Source: Selaginella moellendorffii (Eukaryota > Streptophyta > Lycopodiopsida > Selaginellales > Selaginellaceae). From it: DNA of 64,000 nucleotides. This document shows, piece after piece, positions 21,719-32,243 of the stretch. Within the stretch, counting starts at the first letter, position 1; each line of letters opens with the position of its first letter. The notes below the pieces were generated by a model, which was not told where the DNA came from, did no database searches, and saw nothing but the letters and a program-made list of their open reading frames with translations. Made by a program: the position numbers and the translations under genes. The stretch spans positions 211,883 to 275,882 of the forward strand of contig NW_003314284.1 in NCBI RefSeq assembly GCF_000143415.4, written 5' to 3'.

Positions 21719-24700
21719 TTAGCAGTGAGCGTGTGAGTGGCCTTTGCCACATGCGTGCTTCTTCTTGCAGTGTGAGTGGCCTTGATCCTGGTGGTGGTGA
21801 TGGTCGTGACTGTGGTGGCTATGATCGTGACTATGGTTGTGACCATGGTCGTGGCTGGGATGGCGGTGGTGCTGGTGCTTCTCAGCGCCATGCTCGTGAT
21901 CAGAGCACTGTGTTCTTCCGGCGTGATCGTCGTCCTTGGAGCACTGTTTACCACCGTCTTGATCGTGGTCGTGATCCTTGCAATTCTTTCCGTGGTGATG
22001 GTGGTGGCCTGATGATCTCTTCTTCCCTGTTCCTCGGAGTAAAAGCGTGCTGTTTGAGATCACCAGCAAGCACGCCCCGACGTCTACCAGGACCGCCATC
22101 CACAGGTAGCCATAGCCAGCGAACGAGAGTGCCAGCATCGCGACTTTGAGGCCCACCGAGATGACAACGTTCTGTATAACTTTGGTGCGGACTCTCCTTC
22201 CCAGACTCGCCACCATGCTCAGCTTCCGGAGATCGTCGGTCATGAGGAAAACGTCCGATGTCTCCATTGCCACTGCTGATCCGGCTAGACCCATGGCGAA
22301 TCCTACGTCCGCCGCTGCTAAAGCCGGGGCGTCGTTTATCCCGTCGCCTATCATTCCCGTCATACCGTGGTTTTCTTTCAGCTCTTGGATGATTCTGACT
22401 TTGTCCTGGGGGAGAAGACCGGCGTGTACAGTAACTCCTCCCAACTGCAATGGAGATAATTCAGTGACACTTCGAAGATGGAAATAGAAGCTTACTTTTC
22501 TCTGGACACTCTGGGCCGTCTCATGGTTATCCCCAGTTAGCATATGGATCTGGACCTTCATACGCTGCCATAAACAAAATAAAGCTTGTAAGGAAACACG
22601 GGAAGAAAGCTCCAAGCCCAACCTTTAGACTCGACACTGCTTCTGCCGCTTCCTCCCGTACATGATCCTCGAGGCTAAAAACTGCCAGGAGCTGGTGATC
22701 CTTTCCAAGCCAGCCGACGGTTCCTGTTTGATTCTTTAGCTTCGTAATGGCTGCAGAAATACAAACAGTTAGATTACAAGTCCACTGAAGGAGCAGCCGA
22801 TGGAAACCTGTATTGTTCCAGCCAAGGCGAGATGCTAATCGCGCGTTACCAATCTCTACCAAGTGCCCATCCACAACGGCGGAAACACCTTCGCCTTCAA
22901 TAATCTGAAAGTCTGTAACGGATTTCGATGGAACAACATCTTGTAAGCTAGCGTATGTGACGAGTGCAGCGGCCATTGGATGGCTCGATCTACTTTCAAC
23001 ACTCGTTAACCTGCGCAACGAAAAATATTTATCAGCGACACACAGCAGAAAAGTCAAACTTACCAATACAAAATTTGTTGCAGGCCTTCGGTTTCACCAA
23101 CAGGTACAACTTCGGAAACGCGGAAGTGTCCCTCTGTCAAGGTTCCTGTCTTATCCATTGCCAAGCACTTGATCTTGGCAAGGATTTCAAGGTAGCTTCC
23201 ACCCTTGATCACGACTCCAAGTCTTGCTGCGTGTTGTATTCCGCAGGCTACTGCAACGGGAGTCGAAAGGACTAAAGCACACGGGCAAGCCACAACCAGC
23301 AAAATGAGAGCTAAGTACAGCCAGTGTTTCTCATGGTGAGTGTGCGCTATCAACGGAATGAGTGCTAGACCAAGAGCTGTCGCTACCAAAGCTGCGTAGC
23401 AATGCTACATTAGCAATCGCACAGAAAATTTGTGGACTTACCAGGAGTGTAGAATTTTGCAAACTTTTCCACTAGCTGCTCGAAGTGAGATCGTTTTGCT
23501 TGGGCTTCCTCCACGAGTTTGATCATTCTTGAGACGGCCGAGTCTTCAGCAAGTGCAGTGGTTTGAACGGTGATGTAGCCTGTAGACAGAGATGAAGTTA
23601 GTTTTGAACGAGAACTTGAAGAATAAGCGCGCGTACCAGCCAAATTCACTGTTCCAGCCCAAACTTCGCTTCCGCAAGCCTTCTCGACAGGCTTTGATTC
23701 ACCAGTCAAGCTGCTTTCATCCAAAGAGCACTCTCCTGACATGATAATCCCGTCTACCGGAATCATCTCCCCAGCTTTGACCGCAATTGATGATCCAAGT
23801 TTAACTTCGTCAACGGGGACCATCGCCCCGGTTTCGGCAAGGATGGCGTTTCGAGGGACATCCAGACCGGACGCCAATGCGGAACGCGCCTGAGACACCA
23901 CGACGAGTGTCATAAAGGGCAAGGACAAACGAAAAGAAAAACAATAACATTTACCTGCTCGCTCGATCGTCCTTCTAGCCATTCAGCTAGAGTAAACAAA
24001 AATACGATCGATCCAGCTTCAATGTAGTCAGTTAGAGCAATAGCACCGCCGACTGATATAGTTTTATCATCAGACACTGAAAAGCCATTTTAACTCATCA
24101 TACCTGCTATGAGCATAAGAATGTTGATGTCTAGAATCCATCGTCTTAGAGACGCTATGCTCCGCATAAAAATCGGCGGTATACCAACAGCCACCGCTCC
24201 GATAGCGAACCATTTCAAAGGGTTCCAAAAATGTTTGAAGAAGGATACGAGCAGTAGAATACCGCAACAAATGGTCCAGGGACTGGGCCAGTTACTAGAC
24301 CTCTTTAGCTCTCCACGATGATGTAAACTTGCGTCTAGTCTAGCTTCGTTGAGTGCTTTGACTGAAGAAAAGGCAATAAAGGAAAGGAAAAAACGGGTGT
24401 GAGAAGAAAACAGAGCAAGCACGAAAGCTAAAGCTCTACCTAGACGTCCTTCAGGAGTCAAGAGCCTGTCGTGAAGAACTGTCACAATCCGCGACGTGTA
24501 GTTCACAGACACCTCCTTGACACCTGGTAAAGGTTCCAAGATCTTCCTGACGAGAGGAACCTCCGAGGGGCAGCAAATACCCATGACGTTTAAAACCGTC
24601 CGTGCAACTTGCTGGAAATTCTCTGGAATGTTTAGGATGTCCTCGGCAAGCCTGGGAGCTACCACAGCATCGTCTTCCTCGGCAAGAATCTCGTAACCTT

Positions 24701-25345
24701 TCCCTTCGGGGCCCTGGTAGCTGAAGATATCCATCAGCTGCTTCGGCCGCCTCTTGAGCTTTCCCAGCGATTCCCCCACCTTAACCAGGCGGCCATGCTC
24801 GTACTGAGAGTCCCCGGCATCTCGGATGAGCATGTATGATCCATCCTGCTTGGGGACTAGAAAGTCATAGTGATCACCGTGAGCGATTTGGTTGTGGCCA
24901 CAGTCGTCGTTATGCTTGTGCTCGTCCTTGAGCGATGAACTCAGCCCGTCCCAGGACATCGGGAGAGCCCAACAAGTCTCCTCCAAGCACTAACAAACAA
25001 AGGAAAAAAAAAAAAGGCAGCTTGTCAATCGTCCACGAACGGCAATTCCAAACCTGTTCGAGCAAGACATCCTCGGTGATCTCTCCGTGATGGACATGCG
25101 CGTGGACGTGCTGGCTCTCCCGGAGGCAGCATCGCTCGGACTCGGGGAGAGGCGCCCAAGTCCCCGTGTGGTGATCCACAAAACAGATCCTACCTTTGTC
25201 CGGGACGGCCACATACGTGATGCCGTCGCCCTCGAGGATGAGAAGATGATCGCCCTCCTTGTGCTGCTTCTGCGCATACACCGAGAATCAAATCGCAAGA
25301 ACTTCCAGAGAAGAGAAAAAGGATGCGTACCTGATCCATGATCAT
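21719..25345 (-). CDS. HMA: Heavy-metal P1B-type ATPase (Zn/Cd exporter, HMA2/4-like) with His-rich tail
   Basis: Twelve exons (25345-25331, 25269-25054, 24989-24440, 24361-24104, 24076-23955, 23889-23637, 23579-23442, 23391-23064, 23010-22808, 22750-22623, 22564-22496, 22444-21719). The HMA domain shows [10 protein letters not shown], the CCxSE-type site of plant Zn/Cd pumps. TM helices, [19 protein letters not shown] (actuator), [12 protein letters not shown] (CPC ion site), [13 protein letters not shown] (phosphorylated Asp), SSHPMAAAL (HP) and [20 protein letters not shown] follow. The C-terminal tail (about 100 aa) is extremely rich in His, Asp and Cys and is a probable metal-binding regulatory domain. 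The extra N-terminal region ([35 protein letters not shown]) also has His/Cys clusters, which is unusual for plant HMAs. It should export Zn2+/Cd2+ across the plasma or vacuolar membrane. The start MIMDQ is chosen because it splices in frame to KQHKEGD. Confidence 0.93.
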
Positions 25346-26275
25346 CGATCGCCAAAAATACCCTTCCCCGAGTCCTAAAGTAGTTCCATTTCGGTCCCTT
25401 TCCGGGCGAGCACTAAAGGAGGGACAATGCAGGACAAAGCCGCAACAGGGAAAGAGATTCCGCGAGAAGAATCTCTTGCGCGGCGGCCCCGCCGCGGCCA
25501 CTGTCGATCGATCCACTGCTGCGCTCGCATTGTGCGCGCCCGATCGATCGATCCCCTGATGGAAACCCTAACACGCCAATCTTGGAAGAATCGCCCTCAC
25601 ATCCCCTTCTCTCTCTCTCCCCCCAAAATCAAAAACCACACACCACATTGTGTGAGAGAGAAGGCTGTTATATATTTGAGGCCACAAGAAAGGAATCAGA
25701 TCGGCATATCTGGCGGGGCCGTACGTTGGCCGTTTTAAAATATTTGGACCGGCCCAAGCTTGTGGGCGATTAGCGATTAAAAAAAGCTATAGTTTTTTCT
25801 TGAATGTTCCGTGCCGGTGGTGCTTTGGTTTTTTGTTTTTTATTTTTTATTTTCTCGCTCAAGAAAGGCGGCGTGCGCTATCGCATCCTCTTATCGGTAA
25901 GGGCCATCTTTCCATTAAGAACCGAAAGGTGGTGGAGCAGGAGTAAAAAAGACATCTACATTACGTGTCGCCTTTTATTGAAATCGATTGCTAAGATTCG
26001 GATATGTCAACAAATCACACCGCTTTTCCACGTAGAGACGATCTCGACGAAACGGGGTACCTTGTAGAAATCCCGGATTTTCACGTTGAAAGTAAACAAG
26101 TTCCTGGACTTTCACGTTGGAATCCTGGAAGTAGAAAGTTCCTGTACTTTCACGTTGGAATCCTGGAATTTCAAGTTGGAAGTAACAAAGTTCCTGGACT
26201 TTCGCGTTGGAAGTAACAAAGATCTTCGAACCAAAAGAGGTTCGCCCAGGAGATTACGAGTCCACTTCCAGGATT
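25346..26275. other. HMA promoter region and HMA/RPA49 intergenic space
   Basis: This region lies upstream of HMA and downstream of the RPA49 stop. It has a telo-box AAACCCTAA at 25563-25571, a pyrimidine-rich run at 25610-25625, an AT-rich stretch at 25780-25860 and the minisatellite at 26078-26220. No gene is supported. Confidence 0.7.
26078..26220 (+). repeat. Degenerate minisatellite, core TTTC(A/G)CGTTGGAA
   Basis: The core occurs at about 26079, 26109, 26148 and 26199. It is spaced by variable spacers containing GTTCCTGGAC and GGAATCCTGGAA, giving a local compound tandem array just beyond the RPA49 stop codon. Neither the other RPA49 fragment (12.5-12.9 kb) nor the remainder of the window carries it. 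Confidence 0.85.
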
Positions 26276-27864
26276 TCACCGTCCTCTACCTCGGCCCCGA
26301 CCTCCTCCTCCTCCGCCACTCCTGGCGTTCGCCGGGTCCTCTTGATCCAGATTCAATGGCAGCGGCATCGTCACCTTTGGTTTCACTGCCTTTGCCGCGC
26401 CTCGAAAATGCGGTGCCTCCACCTTACACCCCAGCTGCGCGTAGTGTGGCTGCAAGTCCGTCACGGTCATCTTGAGCTCCGTAGCCATGTCTTGCGCGTC
26501 GGACGTGAAGCCGTCCAGTTTCATGGCCAGCACCAGGATGTAGCTCAGGAGGTAGTCCCTGTGGAGGAGCTTGCCACTGCCGCCGGAGCCTCGCTTCTCG
26601 GTCTGCGGCGGCGCGTCTTGCAGGAACATCGAGCTGAGCTTGTCGTAGATCACTTGCGGCATGTCGAGGTTCACCTTCTCGTCGAAGAATGGATTGCGGC
26701 CGCTCACCACGCGGCCCCTCGTCGCGTGGAACATCAAGAGGAGGTAATTCAGGTAGACCATGATGAAACTCCGCTTGGCATTTCCTTCTCGATCTCCCTG
26801 TGCACAAAAGTGTCAGCCGAGCCAAAGAAAACGAAAGAAAAACTTGCTTACGTCGACGCGAAGGCGGTGTATCCGATCGAGGATAAAGTTCCAGTATTTT
26901 TCTTGCGAGCGTAGAGCCTCGAGCTCTGCCGCCTTCTTGGCCGCCTTCATGAGATCGCTCGAGTCCATGGATTGCCATTCCTCTTTTGTTATGATCTTGT
27001 TGAGAGGATAGGCATCGTCGGGAGCCTTGGCGTCGAGATTGTAAGGCGGTATTCTTCTCACCATCGCGGCATTTGCTGCTTTTTCCACCTCCTTTCTCGT
27101 CATCACAAGCCCCTCCTGTTGCACAGCGTCCTGTAAGTAGCCTTTGAATTGCTCGTCGGATCCTCCCAGCGCAGTTTCTTTCACCACAGCTCTCGACATT
27201 CTTTGCAGCTGGAGAAGAAGTTGTAAGAAAGAAAAACAAAGAAACAATAGAAACAACAGAAGACTTACCGCGTTCTTGGCCTTCTTCGTTCCAAATCTAT
27301 TCACGAGCGTGTTCTTCCGATCGATCCTCATTTCTCTATCCACCTCCGTGTCATCCTGGTTGCCGTAATCCATCATGTACGAGACACCACGAACTCTAGG
27401 TTCCATTCTTAAAACCTGTGAAGGAAAAGTAGCAAAAAAAGAATGAAGATGGTCAACCATTCGCGAGATCCTGGACGAGAATGCGGTACCTTATTCGAGA
27501 CAACTGGCACGATCTTGAGAGTTCCCTCCTCCTTATCGAAAACCCCGAGAGCAAACATGGTCGGATTCCAGGCACCGGCTTCACTGTTCACATTCGCTCC
27601 AACGAAATCCACATTTCCCCCCGGCGGCCGGACCACCAGCTGCATTTGCGAGTTCTTGGTGCTCGCGTAGAGCTCGGGCGGATCCGATTGATCGTCCTTG
27701 GTCGGCTGCTGCGCGCAGGGATCGAATGGCGTGGGAAAATACGCCAGAATCGGGAGCTGCGCGCCTTCCTCCCTCGCCAGCACATCCAGCGTTACCTTTT
27801 GGCGAGAGCGCTTCTTCCTCTTGGCGCTGCTGGTGCTGGGAGCAGCGCCATCGTCCTCCTCCAT
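26276..27864 (-). CDS. RPA49: RNA polymerase I subunit RPA49 (PAF53/POLR1E)
   Basis: Four exons (27864-27490, 27415-27269, about 27208-26850, 26797-26276). The start MEEDDGAAPS is the first ATG. The upstream in-frame TTG is not a start. A Lys-rich segment is followed by the dimerisation domain that binds RPA34, with FALGVFDKEEGTLKIVPV and the MDYGNQDD stretch. The diagnostic RKNTLVNRFGTKKAKN comes next, and then the tandem winged-helix C-terminal domain (PQVIYDKLSSMF, LHRDYLLSYILVLAMKLDGF). It ends in a Gly/Arg tail. RPA49 stimulates Pol I elongation and rRNA cleavage in the nucleolus. A telo-box lies 18-26 nt upstream of the ATG. Confidence 0.92.
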
Positions 27865-27881
27865 AGCTGCCAAACCCTAAA

Positions 27882-27890
27882 CCCAGGCAG
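27882..27890 (+). promoter_or_regulatory. Telo-box (AAACCCTAA) upstream of RPA49
   Basis: This is a plant telo-box 18 nt before the RPA49 start, typical of promoters and 5' leaders of ribosome-biogenesis genes. Confidence 0.75.
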
Positions 27891-28119
27891 CTAAGCTAAA
27901 CGCACGCTTTTGGCTTAATCAGAACCCTAGATGGTTGTCTAAGAAAAGGGTAGTTTTCGATAAAGAAAAGAGAAGTTTGTTCTTTAAAATCATAGATGTA
28001 TCTTGCACAAAGATGGCAGAAATACATAGCTGTGAGAGAACTTGATTTCCATTTTCCAAAAAGAATTAAGCGCCACTGCAGCCTAACTCTAAGCAATGTT
28101 GCAGAAGAGTGACAAGATT

Positions 28120-28797
28120 TTACGGCTTGATACAGAAGAGTTCTTGAAAGATCTCATAAACCTTCCTAGATCTCTTCATTATTTTCGCCCTCTCAAGCTC
28201 CAGTGTCAAATCCTTCGCTCCAGCGACCTTCTCAAGGAAGAACCCAATATGCTTGAGTTGCAAATACTTCTTCCCTTTGACATTCTTGAAAGCCGGGATC
28301 TGGATTCCATTCCTGGGTTGCAGGGAAAAGTAGTGGGGCTTGTCGTCCACAATCACCACCCGCCTCAAGTCGCGACCCAAGCGCGACAAGTCCTTGATCA
28401 TCGTTTCCCCATCGCAGGACACACACGACTCCCGGTACAGGCGGTGAGTGATCAATCCCTCCGGGTCGAGCTTGTCCAGAATCGTGTCCGCATAATACTG
28501 CTTCGACGCGGTAAACACCACTATCTCGTAGAGCTTTGCCATGTCCCGCAGGAACTTGTCCACGCCGGGCCGCTTAGCCACCATGTAGCGCTGCACTGCC
28601 ACAACTTTCCCGCTGACGAGCTTGAGCGTTGCCTTCCCCCGTCGGCTGTGGACGAGGGTGTCGTCCATGTCCAAAACCAGCGTTGGCTTGCTTGGATCCA
28701 GAGGTGGCGGTAAAAGAGACGCAGCAAAGTCCTCCTTGAACTTGGTCTTCTCGGCCTTGAGCACAACTTCTAATGTGAAATCCCACTGTCCGCTCAT
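28120..28797 (-). CDS. FCP1/SCP-type HAD phosphatase (CTD phosphatase-like)
   Basis: An intronless frame of 225 residues starts at MSGQWDFTLE. It contains the HAD phosphatase signature LVLDMDDTLVHS (nucleophile Asp in DxDxT), a KRPGVDKFLRDM segment, VFTASKQYYAD (motif II), the C-terminal VVIVDDKPHYFSLQPRNG (paired Asp) and FFLEKV. This is the SCP/FCP1-homology fold that dephosphorylates Ser of the RNA polymerase II CTD or related targets such as Dullard-type lipin regulators. The N-terminus lacks a transmembrane helix, so a soluble SCP-like enzyme is favoured. Its neighbours RPA49 and EPL are on the same strand but have their own leaders. Confidence 0.9.
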   Translation of the reverse strand: MSGQWDFTLEVVLKAEKTKFKEDFAASLLPPPLDPSKPTLVLDMDDTLVHSRRGKATLKLVSGKVVAVQRYMVAKRPGVDKFLRDMAKLYEIVVFTASKQYYADTILDKLDPEGLITHRLYRESCVSCDGETMIKDLSRLGRDLRRVVIVDDKPHYFSLQPRNGIQIPAFKNVKGKKYLQLKHIGFFLEKVAGAKDLTLELERAKIMKRSRKVYEIFQELFCIKP

Positions 28798-29272
28798 CTT
28801 CGAAAGAACGAAAGGTAATGTTCCCCTAACCTTAAGCACACATATAAAGGCCCAACCCTTGGTATATTCCAATGCACCACCTTTTGCATTACAAAAGGCT
28901 TTTTCTTTTATGTATGTTTTACAAACTAGGATTGTTTGCGCTACATTTCTTCTCATTCTCTTTTTGTAAGTTTAAGAGCTCTCAACCTCGGCTGCTGAAT
29001 TGGCTACCACCAGCAACAGCGTGCTAAATCTACACACACACCCACCAAAAAAAGATTTCGGATCGTTAGAATATGAAAAGAAGCCACACAAAAAGGCAAC
29101 CAACAAGGAGAAATCAAAGCGATGGAAAACGAAAACGTGAACGTTCTGAGCCTAAACCTTTGAAAAAATAGCTCCTGAGAATCTACAAGTATGATACAAG
29201 CAGAAAAATTCTAATGCACCGTGCAGAGAACAAAGGAAACAGGAGAAAGAACACAGATATGAAGTAGAAATC
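28798..29272. other. Intergenic, phosphatase 5' side / EPL 3' side
   Basis: This is the promoter side of the phosphatase gene and the 3' flank of EPL. It is A-rich around 29030-29110. No ORF with support is present. Confidence 0.6.
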
Positions 29273-31661
29273 CTACCTTGAATTGGTGCGCTTGACGCTC
29301 ACCGACACAACCCGCTGTTGGTCCTTGCTCCGGACCTGTTGGAGTTGCTGCTTCTTCCTCTTGTGCTCCTCGAGCCTCTCGATCGCTTTCTGGAATTCTA
29401 CGCTCCAGGTTCCAAAATCTTCCAGCTCCGGCAAGCTCGAGTCCACCACCAGCGGCTGCTGCTGCTGCTGCTGCTGCTGGTTCACCATCTTCATCTGCTG
29501 CTTGAGCTTGCTCATCTGTTTCTTCAACGCCAGTTTCTCTAGTTGCGCCCTCTGCCTGATCATCTCATCCACTCTCTCCTGAATCGTTGAAGCCTCAACG
29601 GTTTTTTCAACCAGAGTTTCTTTAGCCGGAGTCTCGATCTCGGACTCCATCTCGGTGTCTTCTCCGCCGGTGCTGCTAGCAGGCCTCTCTTTTCTATACG
29701 GAGAAAGAGTTGCCGCTTCTGCCAGTGCCAGTAAGTCCGACGTCCCTTCCTGCGAAGAACTAGCCTCGTTCGTAAGGCTCCCATTGCATGGCGACTTGGG
29801 CGATTTGGAGGACTTCGATCTCGAGATTTGCGGCACTTTTTTTCGTCTGGTGAAGTGCTTGATGCCCGACTGTCGCATCTGATGTATCACCTTGAGCTTC
29901 TTCATCTCCTCCGGATTGGCCCGTCCAGTGTATTTCTTCCAGACGAGATCTCCTGGTTGAGGACGAACCTCTTTCGTCCCCACAAACTTCTTAAAGCCGA
30001 GGTCGGTTTGCGCCGGCTCTCTACTTTCAGCTTCTTTTTCATCGGATGGAACCGATGCTTCATCACAGACCTCCGGAAGTGAAGGAGACTCGATATTCTC
30101 CACGCCTAGAAAAGAAAGGTGGTTAAAACTACACAGAGCAAAAGCTATATCTTACCAACTGGATTTAAAACATCTTGATCAGTAGCATCCAAAACGGGCG
30201 AGCTCAAAGAGACAGTCTCTGGTAGAGACTCAATTTCAAGTCCTCGAGGAGGCAGGCAAAACGCAAACAAATGCCTCTTCTGTTTTTTAGAGGAGTCCCG
30301 GTACTGCTTCCAGCGCTCTGGCTGCGAAAATAAACAGAGAGAAAGTTTAGTGCAAAAAAGCAGTAGAAAACAAAAGAGAGAAGGAGCATACCTGGAAATA
30401 TCTCACCAAAGATATTCCGTTCCTCCGTCTCTTCTCAATCCAATAGCCATGGATGAGCTTAATGATCTTCAGCGACGCAACGTGTAGACAAACCTCACTT
30501 GCCGCGTCGATTGACAAGAGCTCGTTCCGATCATGAGAATACTTCTCCAGCGTGTACATCATCTTCTCGAACTTCTGCTCCGAGATCTTCGTGTAACCGC
30601 CAGCCTTCCCGTTCAAGTTCGACAGCCATTCCTCGTCCTCGCAATCCATGTCGTAGAGAACCCGGGTTTCCAGATTCACCTCAGGCGTCGGAATGTATCC
30701 ATTCGCAGGACGGATAAAAGCCGGCCCCCTCCACCGAGTATCCAAGTCTTTCACGACCTGGAACTTTGGAGTTGGAAGTTTTCGAGAAGCCGCAAGCATG
30801 TAGTTCTTCTGATAGCACTTCTCGAAAACTCTCTTGAAAGCGTTGAGCTGCATGGTGTTTTTAAACTCGAGCATCCATCCCTGGTCGGCCTTCCACATGA
30901 AAGAACCCGAGAACCCGTTGGTGCTGTAGTGGAAAAACCTTCGTCTAATCTCCTGGACGAACAACGTCTCCCCTTGCAGAAGCACGCAAAGATACCAGCC
31001 CCTGTGACCACTGTGGAGCTCCACAGTAGCTCCATACTCTCTCCATCCCCGATCGAACTCTACCACAAGAACGTTGCAATTACATCCCCGGTTCTTATCC
31101 AGCAATCCCTTGTAGATAGCCTTTCCACAGCCTCTAGTGTTTGAAAAGCTCGGGCTCCTTTCGAGTTCTATCTCCTCCTGGTGACTGCTAGACCTGTCAT
31201 CGCTCTCGTGTTCTTCCTCTCGTTCCTCGCTCTCACTTTCCTCGCGATACCTGTTAGTCTCTTCTTCGCCATCGACGAGACGATATCCAGGTGTTGGAAT
31301 TGGCCTTTTCGGATACGTTGGCTCGCAGTGGTCGGGGAAACGATGAAGAACGTTGCTCGCTAGAACTGTTCCTCCAGCTCCAAAGAAATCCTTGCATGGC
31401 AGGAGCTGCGAAGGAATAGTTACTGGGTTGTTTCGAGAGATGGAACTAAAACTCACCGCATTGTTATCGCGAGGAGGAGGCACCAGTAATCCCTTCCCTC
31501 TCCGTGGCTCGGTTTTCCGGCGCTTGGCATCGAATACACTTCGGTGCCTCTCGTCCTGCGTGAAAAAACGAGGATAAATTTTTGCTTCTTTTTCACCACA
31601 GCGAGGAAGAACAAAAAAAAGAGCTCAATGCAGACCATACCTTTCTTTTCCTCGCCTTCAT
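29273..31661 (-). CDS. EPL1: Enhancer-of-polycomb-like protein (EPL1 homologue)
   Basis: The gene has several exons. Exon 1 is MKARKRK (31661 to about 31641), followed by a basic exon, then a large exon from about 31407 to 30392 with a Ser/Glu-rich acidic region and the plant EPL core (GREYGATVELHSGHRGWYL-like, FEKCYQKNYMLAASRKLPTP). The Epl1 signature is ASLKIIKLIHGYWIEKRRRN followed by GISLVRYFQ and the next exon PERWKQYRD. The C-terminal exon has a KKYTGRANPEEMKK basic patch, coiled coil and an eight-residue Gln run. Enhancer of polycomb bridges NuA4 histone acetyltransferase subunits in the nucleus. The C-terminal stop (AGGTAG at 29273) could overlap a cryptic splice donor, so a longer 3' isoform cannot be excluded. 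Confidence 0.85.
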
Positions 31662-32086
31662 CGTCCTCCTCAGCAGCGCAACAACCCAGAGCTCATTCCC
31701 CTGGCGAAGTAATCCAAATCACAAGAAAAAAAATATTCTATCGCTCGCGCCGCTGGAGATTCGTCACGCGCTGGACTGGAAATTCCGAGGGATTTCCACA
31801 GCGGGACGATGGAATGGAGCAGCATTCATCGCGCGGAGCTAAAGCCCTAGTCTAGGGTTCGCAGATTTTCCTCGCCAAAACCTCTCATCCAGAAATGTAT
31901 ACGCTCGAATTTTTTTCTTTTTTCTTTTTTCCACTATCTCTTTTTACCTCCCGGTAAAACCCGCGAGGATAAACACCCATCTACCTCTTGTTCGCAGTGC
32001 CATGCTTGCATTCACCCGCGGTAAAACGGCGGGCCCCGCCCCGAAGATATTTGCTGCAAAGAGTATTTTATGTTCCAGTTACCAGG

Positions 32087-32107
32087 GGTTTAGGGTTTAG
32101 GGTTTAG
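32087..32107 (+). promoter_or_regulatory. Three-unit telomere-type repeat (GGTTTAG)3 in a bidirectional promoter
   Basis: Three perfect consecutive GGTTTAG units lie between the divergent EPL (-, ATG 31661) and SRRM1-like (+, ATG 32244) genes. Single telo-boxes occur at other promoters, and this is the only triple. Confidence 0.85.
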
Positions 32108-32243
32108 CGTGGCCGCCAGATATTTTTTCGCGATGGCTGCCTTTGGATTCGAACCCTGACCGCGCGAGTCCCGTACAGGGAAAGGTTTACCGTACGGGTT
32201 TGGTCGTTTTAACCCTAGGGGCGGAGTGAGGGCGTAAGCCGCG

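Larger units (their letters stand above)
13490..27870. repeat. Right copy of the tandem segmental duplication
   Basis: This copy contains the channel 3' end, NLR, a 133-aa gene, MAP65, HMA and RPA49 in the order shared with 5480-12935. Apart from the channel it has intact reading frames, so it is the functional (or less decayed) member. Confidence 0.9.

Noticed and set aside
32143-32175. Reverse-strand GGTTCGAATCC-like string suggesting a tRNA
   Set aside because: T-stem bases do not pair and no other arms are found in either direction.
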